Shown here one piece after another: positions 1 to 10,880 of a stretch of DNA of 64,000 nucleotides (its first letter is position 1; each line of letters begins with the position of its first letter). The position numbers were made by a program, and so were the translations under genes. The DNA comes from Hippasteria phrygiana (Eukaryota; Echinodermata; Asteroidea; Valvatida; Goniasteridae). The stretch lies in assembly GCA_037893225.1 (NCBI GenBank), contig JAZGUH010000401.1, forward strand, positions 248,001 to 312,000, read 5' to 3'. The notes beneath the pieces were generated by a model, which was given only the letters and a program-made list of their open reading frames with translations, did no database searches and had not been told where the DNA came from.

Positions 1-502
1 AATAAATCCGACAGATTGCATGCATGGATTTCTTTGTGTAACGTTACAACGTGCCGTTTACCTTCTCAGTCCCGCATAAAACCGCGACAAATTTTGGTCG
101 AGTTCCGAATCAGTTAAAGCTTCAATTGTTATTCCTGCGTGTCTTGCAAATTCATTTAATCGTTTCACTGCATATTTGATTTGTCTCTTTGTATTTGGAG
201 CGTCAGCATCGCCTACGAGTTCCAATATTTCGTCGTCTGTTAGGAGAACAAACCGCGGCAGTTCGGGAAACTCGGCCGCCATGTTGTGTGAATGACAGCC
301 CTGTTGTAGCGCCACTAATAGTGACCGTGAAATTAAGGAAGTTCTTTAAGTTCTATCAATGCGCGCGCACCGTTTGATAGAACCATGTGATAGAACAGTT
401 TGGGCGGTGCGGGTTCGCGTCGTGTGGTGGGTCGAATAATTCAATGCACGTGATCGACGATCCACCAATCGGATGGCTGGGATTTATTCAGGTGTTGTAT
501 AA
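1..502. mobile_element. TIR element, copy 1, truncated by window edge, carrying a DUF3504-type exon
   Basis: The right end (GGATTTATTCAGG then TGTTGTATA) is the inverted complement of the left end of a second copy at 13531-14104, and the interiors match through most of their length. Both carry the same minus-strand coding fragment. The left terminus of this copy lies outside the window. A GATAGAAC-containing inverted motif near 345-395 is shared with copy 2. The superfamily is not clear from the ends. Confidence 0.7.
58..282 (-). pseudogene. N-terminal exon of a Crypton/DUF3504 (KIAA1958/ZMYM-like) protein carried in a TIR element
   Basis: Reading from the ATG at 282 (an upstream ATG at 315 is also in frame) gives about 74 residues. 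They include [19 protein letters not shown] and end [15 protein letters not shown]. This NTKR...RFY pattern resembles the N-terminal DNA-binding part of DUF3504 proteins, which are domesticated Crypton tyrosine recombinases. The catalytic part is absent. The frame stops exactly where the sequence reads AAG|GTAAAC, a good splice donor, so this looks like a first exon rather than a whole gene. Copy 2 ends at the same place. Assignment is by motif resemblance only. Confidence 0.5.
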
Positions 503-2031
503 TACTGAATGAATTAAATAATTAATAACTGGACGTAAATTCACATCTGAAAAATAATATTTTGGAAAAACAAAAGGCCTACGGTATATAGCCTGCCGGC
601 ATCTTAATTAAGCATAACAGTGACATCTATGCGAGTTGGTTGTCTTTATCAATCTCGCAAGGATGTACCTTCTGCACTGGTATCATACCGTACTTTTGTT
701 CCAAGCTGGGGTAGGCCTGATAAATAATAAAAATCGCTACCCAGTGTATTGTCGTTTGAGCTTGACGAGCAAAGAAGGCCGGGTTTGAGACCCGTTGCGA
801 CACACCCTCCACTCTACCACCATTGGGACCGCAATGGAAATAAGTTTTTTTAAAACTTGTTTGCGTTATCCCTGCTTTTTCCACAGTATGGGGGACTCTG
901 TTTAACTTTTTATTTATAGTTTTAGATAATTAACTAATATATATTATTTCTATATGTGGAAATTGCGAATAAATCAAATCAAATCAAATCAAATTGGTCA
1001 ACCGGAGGCTTGTCTACTTCTCCTTCAAGTCGTCAAGACCCCGGTATTTGCACATCGTTGCAATATACTTAACGGATATCATTTGTGACGTCTTTATTAA
1101 TCTCAAAGTTGACCATTAAGTTCATACCTTCATTTTGTAATTTTTTAAAGTTCACCACCCAAATCGGAGGTCAACATGTCAGTTGTTATGGAAAGGTTAT
1201 TAATTCAAAATGAATTATAATTATTAATGCATAATTATCACCAACCGAAATATGGGTAAATTCATAATATGAATGTATGTACATGTTACAGTATCCATAC
1301 GCATGTGTGTGTAAACCAAATGACCTCCAGTATATGGTCTAGTCAGCAAAGTGTTGACCAATTAACGTGGACATTTTGAGTCAGCAGAAACTGTGCTTTT
1401 CATAAGCCCAGAGTCCTTTAGGACAATGAGAACTTCAGCTCTCCGAAAGACACCCCTCGCCCCACACGTCACTAGAATGCTCCACGCACAGCATGCGTAA
1501 TGCCACCACGTCTAGTTGAGGATCCCACAACTCAAGAGGAATCATCTTACAGCTAAGTACATGAACTGATTCGAATGCCGGCTCGCGAAATAGGGAAATA
1601 GGGCCCTTTGAACATATATTAAATAAATGTAACTGAATAGTTGTTGGTAATAATGGAGAAGCTAATTTCAAGAATACAATTCTCTCTGTATATTAATGTC
1701 AATCAAGTGAAGTATCTTACAATTTTTTGTTGCTTCACGTGCCTAATTATTTTCTTTCGTTATACCCCATTACGACACACATGCACTTAACACAGTAAAC
1801 AAGTTAATATTGAGCATAACATCTACTATGAATGCCAATCATTATTGACAACTCAAGACCAACGCCCAGAAAATAGCATTATTATTCAAAATGGGTGTCC
1901 CATCTTTTTTATTCAACAAAGAGATTTAGAGTGCTGCAGGTGGCATGTCGGTATATAATGTCCACTGTGCCTTCAATAGGAAACTGCTGATGGGGCAGGT
2001 GACCAAGGACCTTCATGAAAACCCGGTGTAG
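503..2031. other. Non-coding stretch with a LINE-like AAATC tail
   Basis: No convincing exon is seen. An (AAATC)n tract at about 970-993, preceded by AT-rich sequence, resembles the 3' tail of a non-LTR element on the + strand. A minus-strand frame at 1909-2100 runs across the Gypsy LTR boundary and cannot be an intact gene; its part outside the LTR is unidentified. Confidence 0.5.
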
Positions 2032-2381
2032 TGTTGTATCATATTCTTTATTGTATATGTTAATTAGTATGCGGTACACTCGCCTGATGTCGCGCACCAT
2101 TTCGAGTTACGTAATTTATACTTACCTGATGTATACCTTTAAATAATTGCAGTTGGTTCTCTTGCGTGGTGCCGTCTACACCTCCTTACATCTTACATCT
2201 TACATTTTACATCTTACATTTTACATCTTACATTTTACATCTTACATATTTCTTTGCTTTGTACCATTGTTGATGTTCGTTGTAGTAAATAAAATATTCT
2301 GCACTCAACCATTGCGTTACCCATTTACGTTTACTCCGTTCGTCCTGGTACCTCCTCTTCTCCCCAAGTAACAGCATAATA
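2032..2381 (+). repeat. 5' LTR of the Gypsy element
   Basis: Starts TGTTGTATCATATTC and ends near AACAGCATAATA. It aligns with the 3' LTR after removing that copy's two insertions. Tandem 14-mers TTACATTTTACATC and variants lie at about 2187-2250 and are shorter in the 3' LTR. The following TGGTGGAAAATCC is a plausible primer-binding-site position. Confidence 0.85.
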
Positions 2382-2862
2382 TATGGTGGAAAATCCGAGA
2401 TTTCAGCCTGCTAACCGTGAGGATGTTGACGGGCCACGCCATGCAACCGACTGCCCTTGCCTATGGTAAGTAATTGTAAATAGAAAATGGTAACGTCTTC
2501 AACTTCATGAATTGTGTTCGGTGACGACAACAACAATGACATTATTTTTACGTATTATATTGCAGTCCTGTTAAAGTGTGATGTAATTGTTATTTTTCAT
2601 TGTTACAAATGTGATGACTGTATTTATATTTTTGATAAAGGAATGACTGAACAGCCAGAAACTACAACCGGCATGGCTTTCAAATACGATTTGTCAACAG
2701 TTAAAATTAAATATACTTGCTCTCCAAATGACGATTTAGATTCCTTTATATAGACAAGTTTAGAGAAATTGCCATTTTACAAAATTACACCTATGCAAAA
2801 AAAGGTACTGGCCTTTCAAACTTTAATTGGTGGCAATGCTAGAATACTGATTCCGATGAGAA

Positions 2863-3448
2863 ATGTATAATTTGCTCAAAAACCATTTTGAAGGAAACTC
2901 GTGGCGTTGGAGTATAGAGACAAAATTGCTCTCTCGCAAGCAACAACCAACGGAATTGTTGGATGACTATACCTGTGATATAATGCACTTATGTAAACAA
3001 ATAAAAATGTCGGAGACTGAACAACTTTCCATTTTTGTGCGAGGCTTAATTCCATCATTTAGAGCTTTTGTTTTTTCAAAAGAACCAACTACGTTTTATG
3101 AAGCACTTAATGCAGCCAGACTATAGCTGTCAGTGTTCAGCCAAAAGCAGCCAGTGAACCAGTTGTAAATTCTTTAAATGAAGGAAACACTTGGGAATCA
3201 AAGTTAGATTATCTTGTAAATACAGTTAAGGAATTGGCAATAAGGTGGAATTACTTGAGAACAAAAACAAATCTCCAGATTATTTTAGTTCTTCTAACCA
3301 TGCTCACGAAATGAATGTGTTTCCCAATCAAAGCCAGTTTAGTCAGACCACAAGTATGGCTATACAATGTCATCGTTGTGGACGACTTGGTCATAAATGG
3401 AGGCGGTGCTATGCCAAGCATGACATTAATGGTAAATCTTTAAACTAA
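2863..3448 (+). pseudogene. Gypsy gag remnant with zinc knuckle
   Basis: The first part (2863-3126) has the composition of a retrotransposon gag, with WRWSIETKLLSRKQQPTELL and LSIFVRGLIPSFRAFVF. After a frameshift, a CX2CX4HX4C zinc knuckle is read as CHRCGRLGHKWRRC at about 3380-3421. A stop at 3126 and a frame change break the protein. Candidate upstream gag sequence at 2642-2750 is also interrupted. Confidence 0.8.
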
Positions 3449-3654
3449 ATTCCCTGCCTTTTTTATCAGGAGTCAAAACCGTTGGTTCAGAATCAAAAAG
3501 GTGGGGTCAATAAGAAAACATCTGGACCAGTTATTACTTATTTGTCTGACAGTGCTTCAAATATGTCAAGCGACCAGTTTCATATAATGTATGTTTGAAC
3601 AGTTGTAATAGTATTACTGCAACTATCCATAATAAGACTATCAATGTTTAATTA

Positions 3655-4115
3655 ATACTGGTGCAAATGTAAATGTTATCGATCATGACTGGTTCCAAAC
3701 TAATTGTGCATCTTTAGTGAAATCTATGGAAACTTCCAAAATAACTGAAGTAAAAGTTGCAAATAGTGGTAATTTGGAAATCACTGGATCAATAATTATG
3801 CCGATTGTAATAGAAGGGGAAACATTGTTGGTTTATTTCACTGTGGTCAAGAGTTTGTCCACTGCTGTTATATTGGGTTCGCAATTTCTGAACTTGAACA
3901 AGGTTATTATTGATTGTACATCAGGTAGGCCTAAATTACTTTTGCATGAGAAAAGCCAAATTAGAGTGAGTCACAAACGGGAAATTCCTCCTCACTTTCA
4001 ATCAGTTATTTGTGCCAAAATATCAGGTAAACACGTAATAAATACTCCCGGCCTTTGCCGTGGAGGAAGACTCATTTCTGCTTGGGGAACGTTTATCGCA
4101 AATCACCTGTATTAG
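3655..4115 (+). pseudogene. Gypsy aspartic protease remnant
   Basis: The motif LINTGANVNVI lies at about 3652-3684 and corresponds to the retropepsin active site. The catalytic Asp of the usual D-T/S-G triad reads Asn here, and a stop codon lies just upstream. The following 132-residue frame (3717-4115) contains AVILGSQFLNLNKVIIDC, typical of the C-terminal part of Gypsy proteases (ILG then hydrophobic). It is inactive as read. Confidence 0.75.
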
Positions 4116-4399
4116 CTGATTGTAGAACTGTAAATGTGCTACTTATGAATGTAACCGACGAACCCATTGTGTTATATCCTCGAACTAAACTCGTACATTT
4201 ACACCCATAAGTGACAAATCTATCCATCCATTTGATGTTGTTAATGATGATGAAACAGTTAACAAAATTAATTCTGTTAAATCAAACAAACATAGTGAAT
4301 TACCTGTTGTGATTGAAACAAATGAAGTTGACTCTAGAAAACAACAGATTTTTCCACAAATTCATTTTGAACTGAGTCACCTTTCTCAAGGAGAAGTAA

Positions 4400-5785
4400 A
4401 TTAATTTTCGGATTTAATTTCTGATTATTCGGATATTTTCTATTTAGAAGGTGATTCGCCAGGTTTTTATTCGGGTGTTAAGCACGAAATACACACAGGT
4501 GAACACCCTCCTATTCGCTCAAGGCCTTACAGAACTTCCCCTATAATACAAAAGGAAATACGAAAACAGGTGAGCAACATGCTTGACAAGGACATTATTA
4601 AGAAGTCCACTAGTTATTGAAGTTTTCCTGTTTGTATTGTACCCAAAGAAGAAAAAGATGAATATCGTTTTCCAATCGATTTTCGTAAACTTAACAAAAT
4701 ACCTGCTCGAGACAATTTTCCTTTACCTAATATCAACGATGTATTAGATAATTTGGGGTCCTCAAATCCTCAGTATTTTAGAACTCTTGACTTAGCGTCT
4801 GGATACTGGCAAATTGGCATGGAAGAAAAATCAAAATGTAAGATAGCATTCATAACTCAAGATGGACTCTGAGTTTTAGCGAATGCTTTTTGGTTTGCAT
4901 AATGCACCTTCTACATTTCAGAGAGCCATGCAGAAGATTTTTCGAGGTTTGAATTGGAAATTTGTTCTGGTCTATTTGGATGACGTGATTATTATTTTTC
5001 AGTCATACATTTAAGGAACATTTGAATAATTTGAGACAAGTTTTTGCTCGAATTGAAACAGCTGGCTGGAATAAATCTCAAACCCAGAAAATGCAATTTT
5101 GTTCAAGAGCAAGTGAAATACCTGAGAAATATTATCAATAAAGACGGTGTGGCCACAGACCCAAGTAAAACTCGGATTATCAAATATTATCCAGTTCCTT
5201 GTAAAGTGTCTAAAGTCCGTTTATTCTTAGGAATGGTAGGCTATTATCGAAAATATATGAAGGATTATTGTAAAATAGCCGAGCCTCTTGTCCACCTTAC
5301 ACGCAAGGACACAATTTTTGTCTGGAATCAAACGTGCCAGTTAGCCTTTGATCTACTGAAACAGAAATTACAAGAATCTCCAGTTTTAGTCTCTCCAAGA
5401 TTTGATGGCACTAAATTCATTCTACAAACAGATGCCAGCAATACTGGTCTAGGCTACATTTTTAGCTCAAACACAAGATGTAATGAAAAAGTAATTGCTT
5501 ATGGTGGTAGAACTTTGAATAAACACGAGATAAAGTACAGTACTACTGAATTAGAAGCGTTAGCAATAGTGGAAGGCATAAAGAAGTTTAATCCATATAT
5601 TTGCAACATACAGTCAAATTTAAAGTTGTAACAGATCATTGTGCTTTGAAGTGGCTTTTCAGCAAAAAGTGTGAAACTGGTCGACTTGCAAGATGGGCAC
5701 TTAAGTTGCAATCGTACCGTTTTGAAGTAGTTCATATTAAAGGACGTTGTAATACTAATGCAGATGCACTAAGTAGAATTACTCC
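4400..5785 (+). pseudogene. Gypsy reverse transcriptase and RNase H remnant
   Basis: RT blocks appear in order: RPYRTSPIIQKEI, FPVCIVPKEEKDEYRFPIDFR, TLDLASGYWQIGM and the catalytic YLDDVII at about 4974-4994. The thumb and RNase H follow in the long frame 5044-5631 (FLGMVGYYRKYM, ILQTDASNTGLGY, STTELEALAIV). A shifted frame continues with [12 protein letters not shown] and ends with NTNADALSR. At least two in-frame stops (near 4618 and 4870) and two frameshifts (near 5000 and 5625) break it. Confidence 0.9.
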
Positions 5786-5802
5786 GCATCACATCACTCG
5801 AA

Positions 5803-5940
5803 ATCCTGAGGACGGACAGAGCACACTGTCTGAAACGTCGAGTTACAAACTTATACCGGTTCTTTTCAGAACCACACTTCTTCCTAGAAGAGATTTATTT
5901 CACATGGTGTTACCCGCAATCCCAGTCTCTCTCGTAGAAT
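5803..5940 (+). mobile_element. Penelope-like pseudo-LTR fragment inserted in the Gypsy element
   Basis: After the RNase H sequence, about 130 bases match the Penelope-like ends at 22027-22190 (+) and 18900-19045 (-). All three have a CCTGA(A/G)GACGG...ACGTC motif, then CGGTTCTTTT-like and ACATGGTGTT/ATGGTATTT sequence. The protein-level similarity of reads in this stretch reflects shared repeat DNA, not integrase. The fragment sits where the integrase zinc-binding domain should begin. Confidence 0.65.
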
Positions 5941-6089
5941 TACTTCAGAAAATATCTGTACAGATTGCATCTCATATCATGACAATTCATCATCGAATCT
6001 TCCCCAGATAGTTCTCAACCCAGTTTGGGAACATTCTGATTTAGATGAGATTGAGAAACTTGATAAGTTCAAAGTACATAAGTACATAA

Positions 6090-6620
6090 CATAATGATAA
6101 ATTGCCAAATGATGCTAAACATGCCAAAGATTTATTGTTACAAGTTTATCAATATTTTGTCCATGAAGGTCTTCTGTACAGGGAGTGGTATGTAAACAGG
6201 AAGATTGCCAATAGATGTTTCACTCTTAAGCAACATACGGATAAAACTCTTGGTGATCACATGCACGAGTTGATTTCCAAATTACACGTTTTTTCGGGAT
6301 GTTTCTAAATGACATATGGAAGAGAACAAAGAAAAATGAAACAAAATATGACAAAAGTGCTAAGGAAATCGAATATCAAGTTGGCGATCTTGTTTGGATT
6401 TACTTTCCTGTGACACAAAAAGGATTGTCCAAAAAACTTAGCAAGTTCTGGTTAGGACCGTATCTTTTGGTGAAACAGACAGGCCCAGTTAATGTTCGTG
6501 TAAGAAATTTAGAAAATAACAAATTGTTGTCTTTACCAATACATGTAAAACGAATGAAGTTTGCTTATGGTAGATACGTTCGCCCTAATAGTGATTCTGT
6601 TCCTATTCATTTATCCTGAC
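6090..6620 (+). pseudogene. Gypsy integrase remnant: zinc-binding start and GPY/F C-terminus, core missing
   Basis: A short HHCC-type start (VYQYFVHEGLLYR) at about 6141-6185 is followed almost directly by sequence normally after the DDE core. Frame 6299-6619 has EYQVGDLVWIYFPVT, then KLSKFWLGPYLLVKQ (the GPY/F module). The catalytic D,D35E core is deleted, so this copy cannot integrate by itself. Confidence 0.8.
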
Positions 6621-6734
6621 CAACGAATTCCCATTGATGGTTTAGTGCATGAAGATTGTCCTGAAGATTCGTTTATTCCACTCGAAGCAAAACATAAACC
6701 AAAAAATCAAGTTCAGCTGATTCCGGGAATACAA

Positions 6735-6925
6735 CCAAACCCTGAAGAGAATTTTGTTAAATTCGAAATGGAAAGAATAATACGAGGCAGATATAGAAAC
6801 AACACTTTGCAATATTTGGTAAAAGTCCTATAATTCATGGGAGCCTATTGATAATTTAAATCAAGCTGCCTTGGAATATGTAAGAAATCACCCTGTTCGA
6901 ATAAGTGGTAAAATATCTTAAGAAC
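6735..6925 (+). pseudogene. Chromodomain remnant at the Gypsy pol C-terminus
   Basis: FEMERIIRGRYRNNTLQYLVK, a frame break, then SWEPIDNLNQAALEYVRNH follow the chromodomain pattern (E-I-...-Y-LVKW...-WEP-NL). Chromodomains at this position are typical of chromovirus-type Gypsy elements and guide chromatin targeting. The WKG block is lost at the break near 6830. Confidence 0.7.
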
Positions 6926-7779
6926 ATCTGTCTTGTAAATTGTTAAAGATAATTACAAAAGTAAGGAACTGTAATTAAACTCTGAGGAGTCAAGAGTTGT
7001 TGTCGACGTTTCCATTATAAGCTCAGTGTATCTATTTGTAAAACAAAAAAATAGTCCAGATAACACTGTATTGAATTATACGTTGAAAAGGACCAGCTTT
7101 CAAGCAAAAGGGCACCCAATGAAAGAAAGGATGGTGTGTAACGATAAGCAAGTGAAGGTGTAATTGAGGAAGAAGTGATACGGCCTTTCTACCTTGGATG
7201 GGATCTACCGCGGAGATCTAAGCCTTTAGCTGCGTTAACTACCTCGGACTGGAGATCACTTACACGATTAATGATTTTTACGGGACATAAGTGTATTAAT
7301 TTTTCTATAAAGTAAATGTGTTCAAATTTAAAATAATATTTTAAAATGAATTCTCAGGCGCCAATTCAGTAAGAAGGGGCGTATGTTGTATCATATTCTT
7401 TATTTTATATGTTAAAGAGGAACTAAAACGGCAATTTTTTTTTTGACTTTTTGGACTTTTCCGACAGTTATAATACTCTTTTAACTGATGGAGATTAGTT
7501 TGCAGACGAGAGAAATTTTTTTATTAAAAAAAAAAGGGTTGTTATTCTGAACCATTTATCCTGTTTCGCGAAAGCTCATTATGTATGTTAAATGTATGTA
7601 CGTGACCCCGTGACGTACACGTGTAGAGTCGGTTGATGCTACAGCCAAACACCATGCATGTACGTACGTGGAGTTGATGCTGCTGAAGAGTTTTTGTCGA
7701 CCTAACTCCTCCGTTTTCCCGTCTATTTTGTCTAATTTTGATATTATTTCAGTATGAGCATGGATCTGAGATAATCATT

Positions 7780-8085
7780 ATGCCTCAATCGTGTGTAGTT
7801 TGGGGTTGCACGAGGAACAGCGACAAAAACCCTGACCAACCTTACTGCGATTCCCAGTGCTGAATGGAGCTCAAAGGCGACAGTGGGTCCGCTTTGTAGA
7901 CAATACAATATCTGATTTTGGGCTGTCGAAATGGTCGAAAATATGTGCAGAACATTTCGCCAAAGACTTTATAGATGATAGTGTTAGTATGAAAACTCAG
8001 CTGGGTTTGAAGGCACAATTCCGTTTGAAGGATGGAGCCATTCCAACTCTAAAAGCACCGAGCATTCCAATCGTGTCCCGGACTC
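7780..8085 (+). pseudogene. THAP zinc-finger fragment, frameshifted
   Basis: From the ATG at 7780 the read starts MPQSCVVWGCTRNSDKNPD. A frame change near 7835 leads to RFPVLNGAQRRQWVRFV, then WSKICAEHF. This is the C2CH THAP pattern: C-X4-C, central W, then C-X2-H, with the conserved HFP-like block. THAP domains bind DNA in Kolobok and P-type transposases and in host proteins. The catalytic domain is absent. Confidence 0.8.
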
Positions 8086-8156
8086 ACGCGCACCCCCCTG
8101 TCCACACACGCTTGACTCAACATGCATTGTACACGCACGGTATATGTATACCCTGC

Positions 8157-8343
8157 CGGATATGAGGCAGCTTTTTTCACTCCGTATACTTTGTAGGATC
8201 CTACACTTCCTACAGTCCTACACCATTGAAATGTGCACAAAGTAAAAAGCAAAGACGGATACAGTGAACCAGTTTTGTGTAGGACTGTAGGAAGTTGTAG
8301 GTCCTGCAGATGATGCGTGGTGAAAAAAGCTGCCCCATATCGT
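8157..8343. mobile_element. Small TIR element nested in the Kolobok element
   Basis: GGATATGAGGCAGCTTTTTT at the left is answered by AAAAAAGCTGCCCCATATC at the right. Inner arms CTTCCTACAGTCCTACAC and GTGTAGGACTGTAGGAAG pair as well, so the whole segment can fold back. The GATATGGGGCA terminus is shared with elements at 54799, 55529 and 57937. Confidence 0.65.
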
Positions 8344-9254
8344 GCTGCATATGAACGCATGCGCTGCATGCGATTGAGTCTGGTACCTTATAACAGAAAT
8401 TGTGTGTATAGTCCTGAGAAGGTGCGGGTCCTTATGAGGGCTGCATAATCAAAGTCGCCAGACTAGAGTATAGCATCAGCTCACACACAACTCACCGCGC
8501 AGGTCCCAATAAAAGCCGACTGCAAACAAAGGAAAGTATGACTCATAACTAGCTTTTCAGCAAGAACAAGCCTACAACCCCAATTCTTAATGTGTCTCAC
8601 AAAGATGTTAACACTTTAAAATATGTTTATCGTAGTGTTACTCCTGAATCATGAGCAAAAAGCACAGCAAGTAATACTAGAATTAGACAAAAAAATACGT
8701 ACAGACTCTACGTAAAACATTGTCGTATAATACATTGACGTCATTATGTTTCTACACGTGTACGTCAATACCCGCGCGATACGGCACGCAGTTGACCTCG
8801 GCCTCTGAATCGAGTCAAAGTGGCTCAGAAAGACTAAAGGCTCAAAAACATTTTTTTTGATTTTTCAGAATCATGAAACTTACATTAGTTTTGGGGAGGC
8901 ATAAACTATCAGATAAGTCAAAAATGTCAAAACAAAATTTGGCGTTTTAGTTCCTCTTTAATTACTTACCTTATGCAGTACACTCGCCTGGTATCGCACA
9001 CCATTTCAAGTTACGTAATTTATGCTCGCCTGATGTTGTACATTTATGGGATCTGTTTTCTATATAAGTAGGCCCTATACCTTTAAGTAATTGCAGTTGG
9101 CTCTCTGGCGTGGTGCCGCCTACACCTCCTTACATCTTACATATTTCTTTGCTTTGTACCATTTTTGATGTTCGTTGTATTAAATAAAACATTCTGGACT
9201 CAACAATTGCGTTACCCATTTACTTTACCCAGTTCGTCCTGGACCCTCCTCTTC

Positions 9255-9573
9255 TAATAATAATAATTAATAATTTGGGAGGCTAATCATCCTTACTGGC
9301 AGCTGGGATGCTGAATTGCATCGAGTCGCTGGCACGTAAAGGCGCCTCTGGCAGCCGGCCATATCGACCCATATATGACCACGGAGCACAGCCAGAGATC
9401 GAAAGTGTTTGATTTTTCCAGAGGGAGGAAAGCCGGAGGACCCGGAGAAAAACCCTCGTGGCACAGGAGAGAACCAACGCACAACTCTACTCACATATGG
9501 TCCGAGCCGGGAATCGAACCCGGGCCACATTGGTGAGAGGCGAGCGCTTTACGCACAAGCCACCTATGCCACC
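9255..9573 (-). mobile_element. tRNA-derived SINE in the 3' LTR
   Basis: On the minus strand it starts with tRNA-like sequence: A-box-like GTGGCTTGTGCG and B-box GGTTCGATTCCCGGC. A SINE core with TTTTTCTCCGGGTCCTCCGG follows, and it ends in a (TAA)n/AATTATT tail at 9255-9275. Comparison with the 5' LTR confirms that it interrupts the LTR a few bases before its end. Confidence 0.85.
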
Positions 9574-9595
9574 CAAAGTAACAGCATAATAGTAG

Positions 9596-10429
9596 CATGA
9601 ATTTCAGTCACTATGAAATACGGGCTCATATACGGGTTTAACCAATAATAGGAAAAATGAGTCCTATGTTCAGATTGTAAAATGATACCGGTCCCAGAGG
9701 ATTGAAAGGAGAACCGGGAGAGAGATAACTTTTTAAAAGATTCCAAAGATGACATTGACGAAATGTGACGTAATGTGCCCTTCTTATTAGGCCTATACCC
9801 AATTGAGTAGCAAATGTACATGTGAGCTAAGTTGACTCAATTGTATCGTATTTGCAATTAACATAACGACCTAAAAAAATACAATAGGTATCTAATAAGA
9901 AACTTTGCACACACCCCCCCTCCCCAAAAATATTCTTTTAAAAAGTCCTAAACAAATATTTTTCATAATTGTTGTCATCAAGAGCCCACCGGGAGCTCTT
10001 CAAATCAGGGGACTCGACTTTTCACTACACTGCGGGCTGGTTTTTCTTGACCGATACCCTGATTCAAAGAGTTAGCAATTGTCCAGCTTATCAGTGGAGA
10101 TGTCAAATGTATGCTGAATTCTTTTTTTGGCTACAGTGTTTGTTTTATATAGATAAATTGGCTTTTGATCAAAGAGCAGCATTACGGGAACCGATATCAA
10201 ACGCACCGTGGATTTCCCGCATTTCTCCATAGGCTTATTCCTTTCCCAGCTCGTCTGCGTACACGCCGCCCAGCGGCCATTGCGATCAAGGGTCAAGTAC
10301 ATTGAGACCCAAATTAACAGGAAAATGTTATTCAAAAAGTTGAAAGCTTTTCTATTCCAAAATTGAAGGAGAAGGAACGTGAATAACCGAGTGCTCAGTT
10401 CCGTGTTTTTCTTACGGTTCTGTTCACCA
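9596..10429. other. Non-coding flank between the Gypsy element and the UGT locus
   Basis: No exon, tRNA or recognised element is visible. A short C tract lies at about 9913-9924. Confidence 0.4.
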
Positions 10430-10880
10430 TATAGACCCGCTTCAGAAAAAGGTGATATAAGTCGCGCTATGCATTTACATGTAATGGCCTTTTCAACGTT
10501 TAGAGGATGAAATTTTATGTCAAAATAAATATTTTGTTTTTTGTCTTTAATGACATCTTAAATATCTAAAGTTTCAGGTTTGATGCACAACAATGTTGAT
10601 TTCAGTGAATAAAGCGAAAAAAAATACCTTTTTAGAGGGTATTTTTCCATTGCACCACCTTAGAACTAGCTATTTCAAAGCCAGTTTTCTCTGTTGTGCA
10701 ATTTTAACTCCATAGAACTAAATAATATGCAAAAACGTAATAACTCCAGAACGGAAAGGGCTTTGGAGCTTTATTTTGTACCAAATGAAAGCTTACATTG
10801 CGGGCTTTCCAAACATACATAAAACTAATTTTTCATATTTTGCGACATAATATACCTTTTTCCAGAGCGGGTCACATATA
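10430..10880. mobile_element. MITE with GACCCGCT-type TIRs upstream of the UGT
   Basis: TATAGACCCGCTTCAGAAAA at the left is answered on the right by a segment whose reverse complement has GACCCGCTCTGGAAAAAGG, then TATATTATGTCGC like GATATAAGTCGC at the left. The interior has no coding content and is AT-rich. Flanking TA suggests a TA target site. It ends about 210 bp before the UGT start codon, so it may contribute promoter sequence. Confidence 0.7.

Larger units (their letters stand above)
7416..8957 (+). mobile_element. Kolobok-like DNA transposon (TTAA target duplication) with THAP fragment
   Basis: The element begins AGAGGAACTAAAACG and ends CGTTTTAGTTCCTCT, perfect 15-bp inverted termini with imperfect extension. 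TTAA is duplicated on both sides (7412-7415 and 8958-8961), and the uninterrupted 5' LTR shows a single TTAA at the homologous site. TTAA duplication plus a THAP domain matches the Kolobok superfamily as I know it. At 1.54 kb it is non-autonomous. Confidence 0.85.
2032..9591 (+). mobile_element. Ty3/Gypsy LTR retrotransposon with chromodomain, degenerate, with nested insertions
   Basis: Two related LTRs (2032-2381 and 7384-9591, the latter split by insertions) enclose gag, protease, reverse transcriptase/RNase H, integrase C-terminus and chromodomain remnants in the canonical Gypsy order. A candidate 4-bp target duplication GTAG flanks the element (2028-2031 and 9592-9595). A purine-rich tract ending GAAGGGGCGTA abuts the 3' LTR. 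Several stops and frameshifts, a protease active-site change, a foreign 5.8 kb-region fragment and loss of most of the integrase core make it inactive. Without the two LTR insertions the element would be about 5.7 kb. Confidence 0.93.
7384..9591 (+). repeat. 3' LTR of the Gypsy element, split by two insertions
   Basis: LTR segments 7384-7415, 8958-9254 and about 9574-9591 join to match the 5' LTR. The first interruption is a TTAA-flanked DNA element (7416-8957); the second is a SINE (9255-9573). The 3' LTR contains an ATTTATGGGATCTGTTTTCT segment absent from the 5' LTR, so the LTRs have diverged and the insertion is not recent. Confidence 0.85.

Noticed and set aside
1909..2100. A 63-residue minus-strand gene
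   Set aside because: The frame crosses the Gypsy LTR boundary at 2032, so it is chimeric with the retrotransposon.
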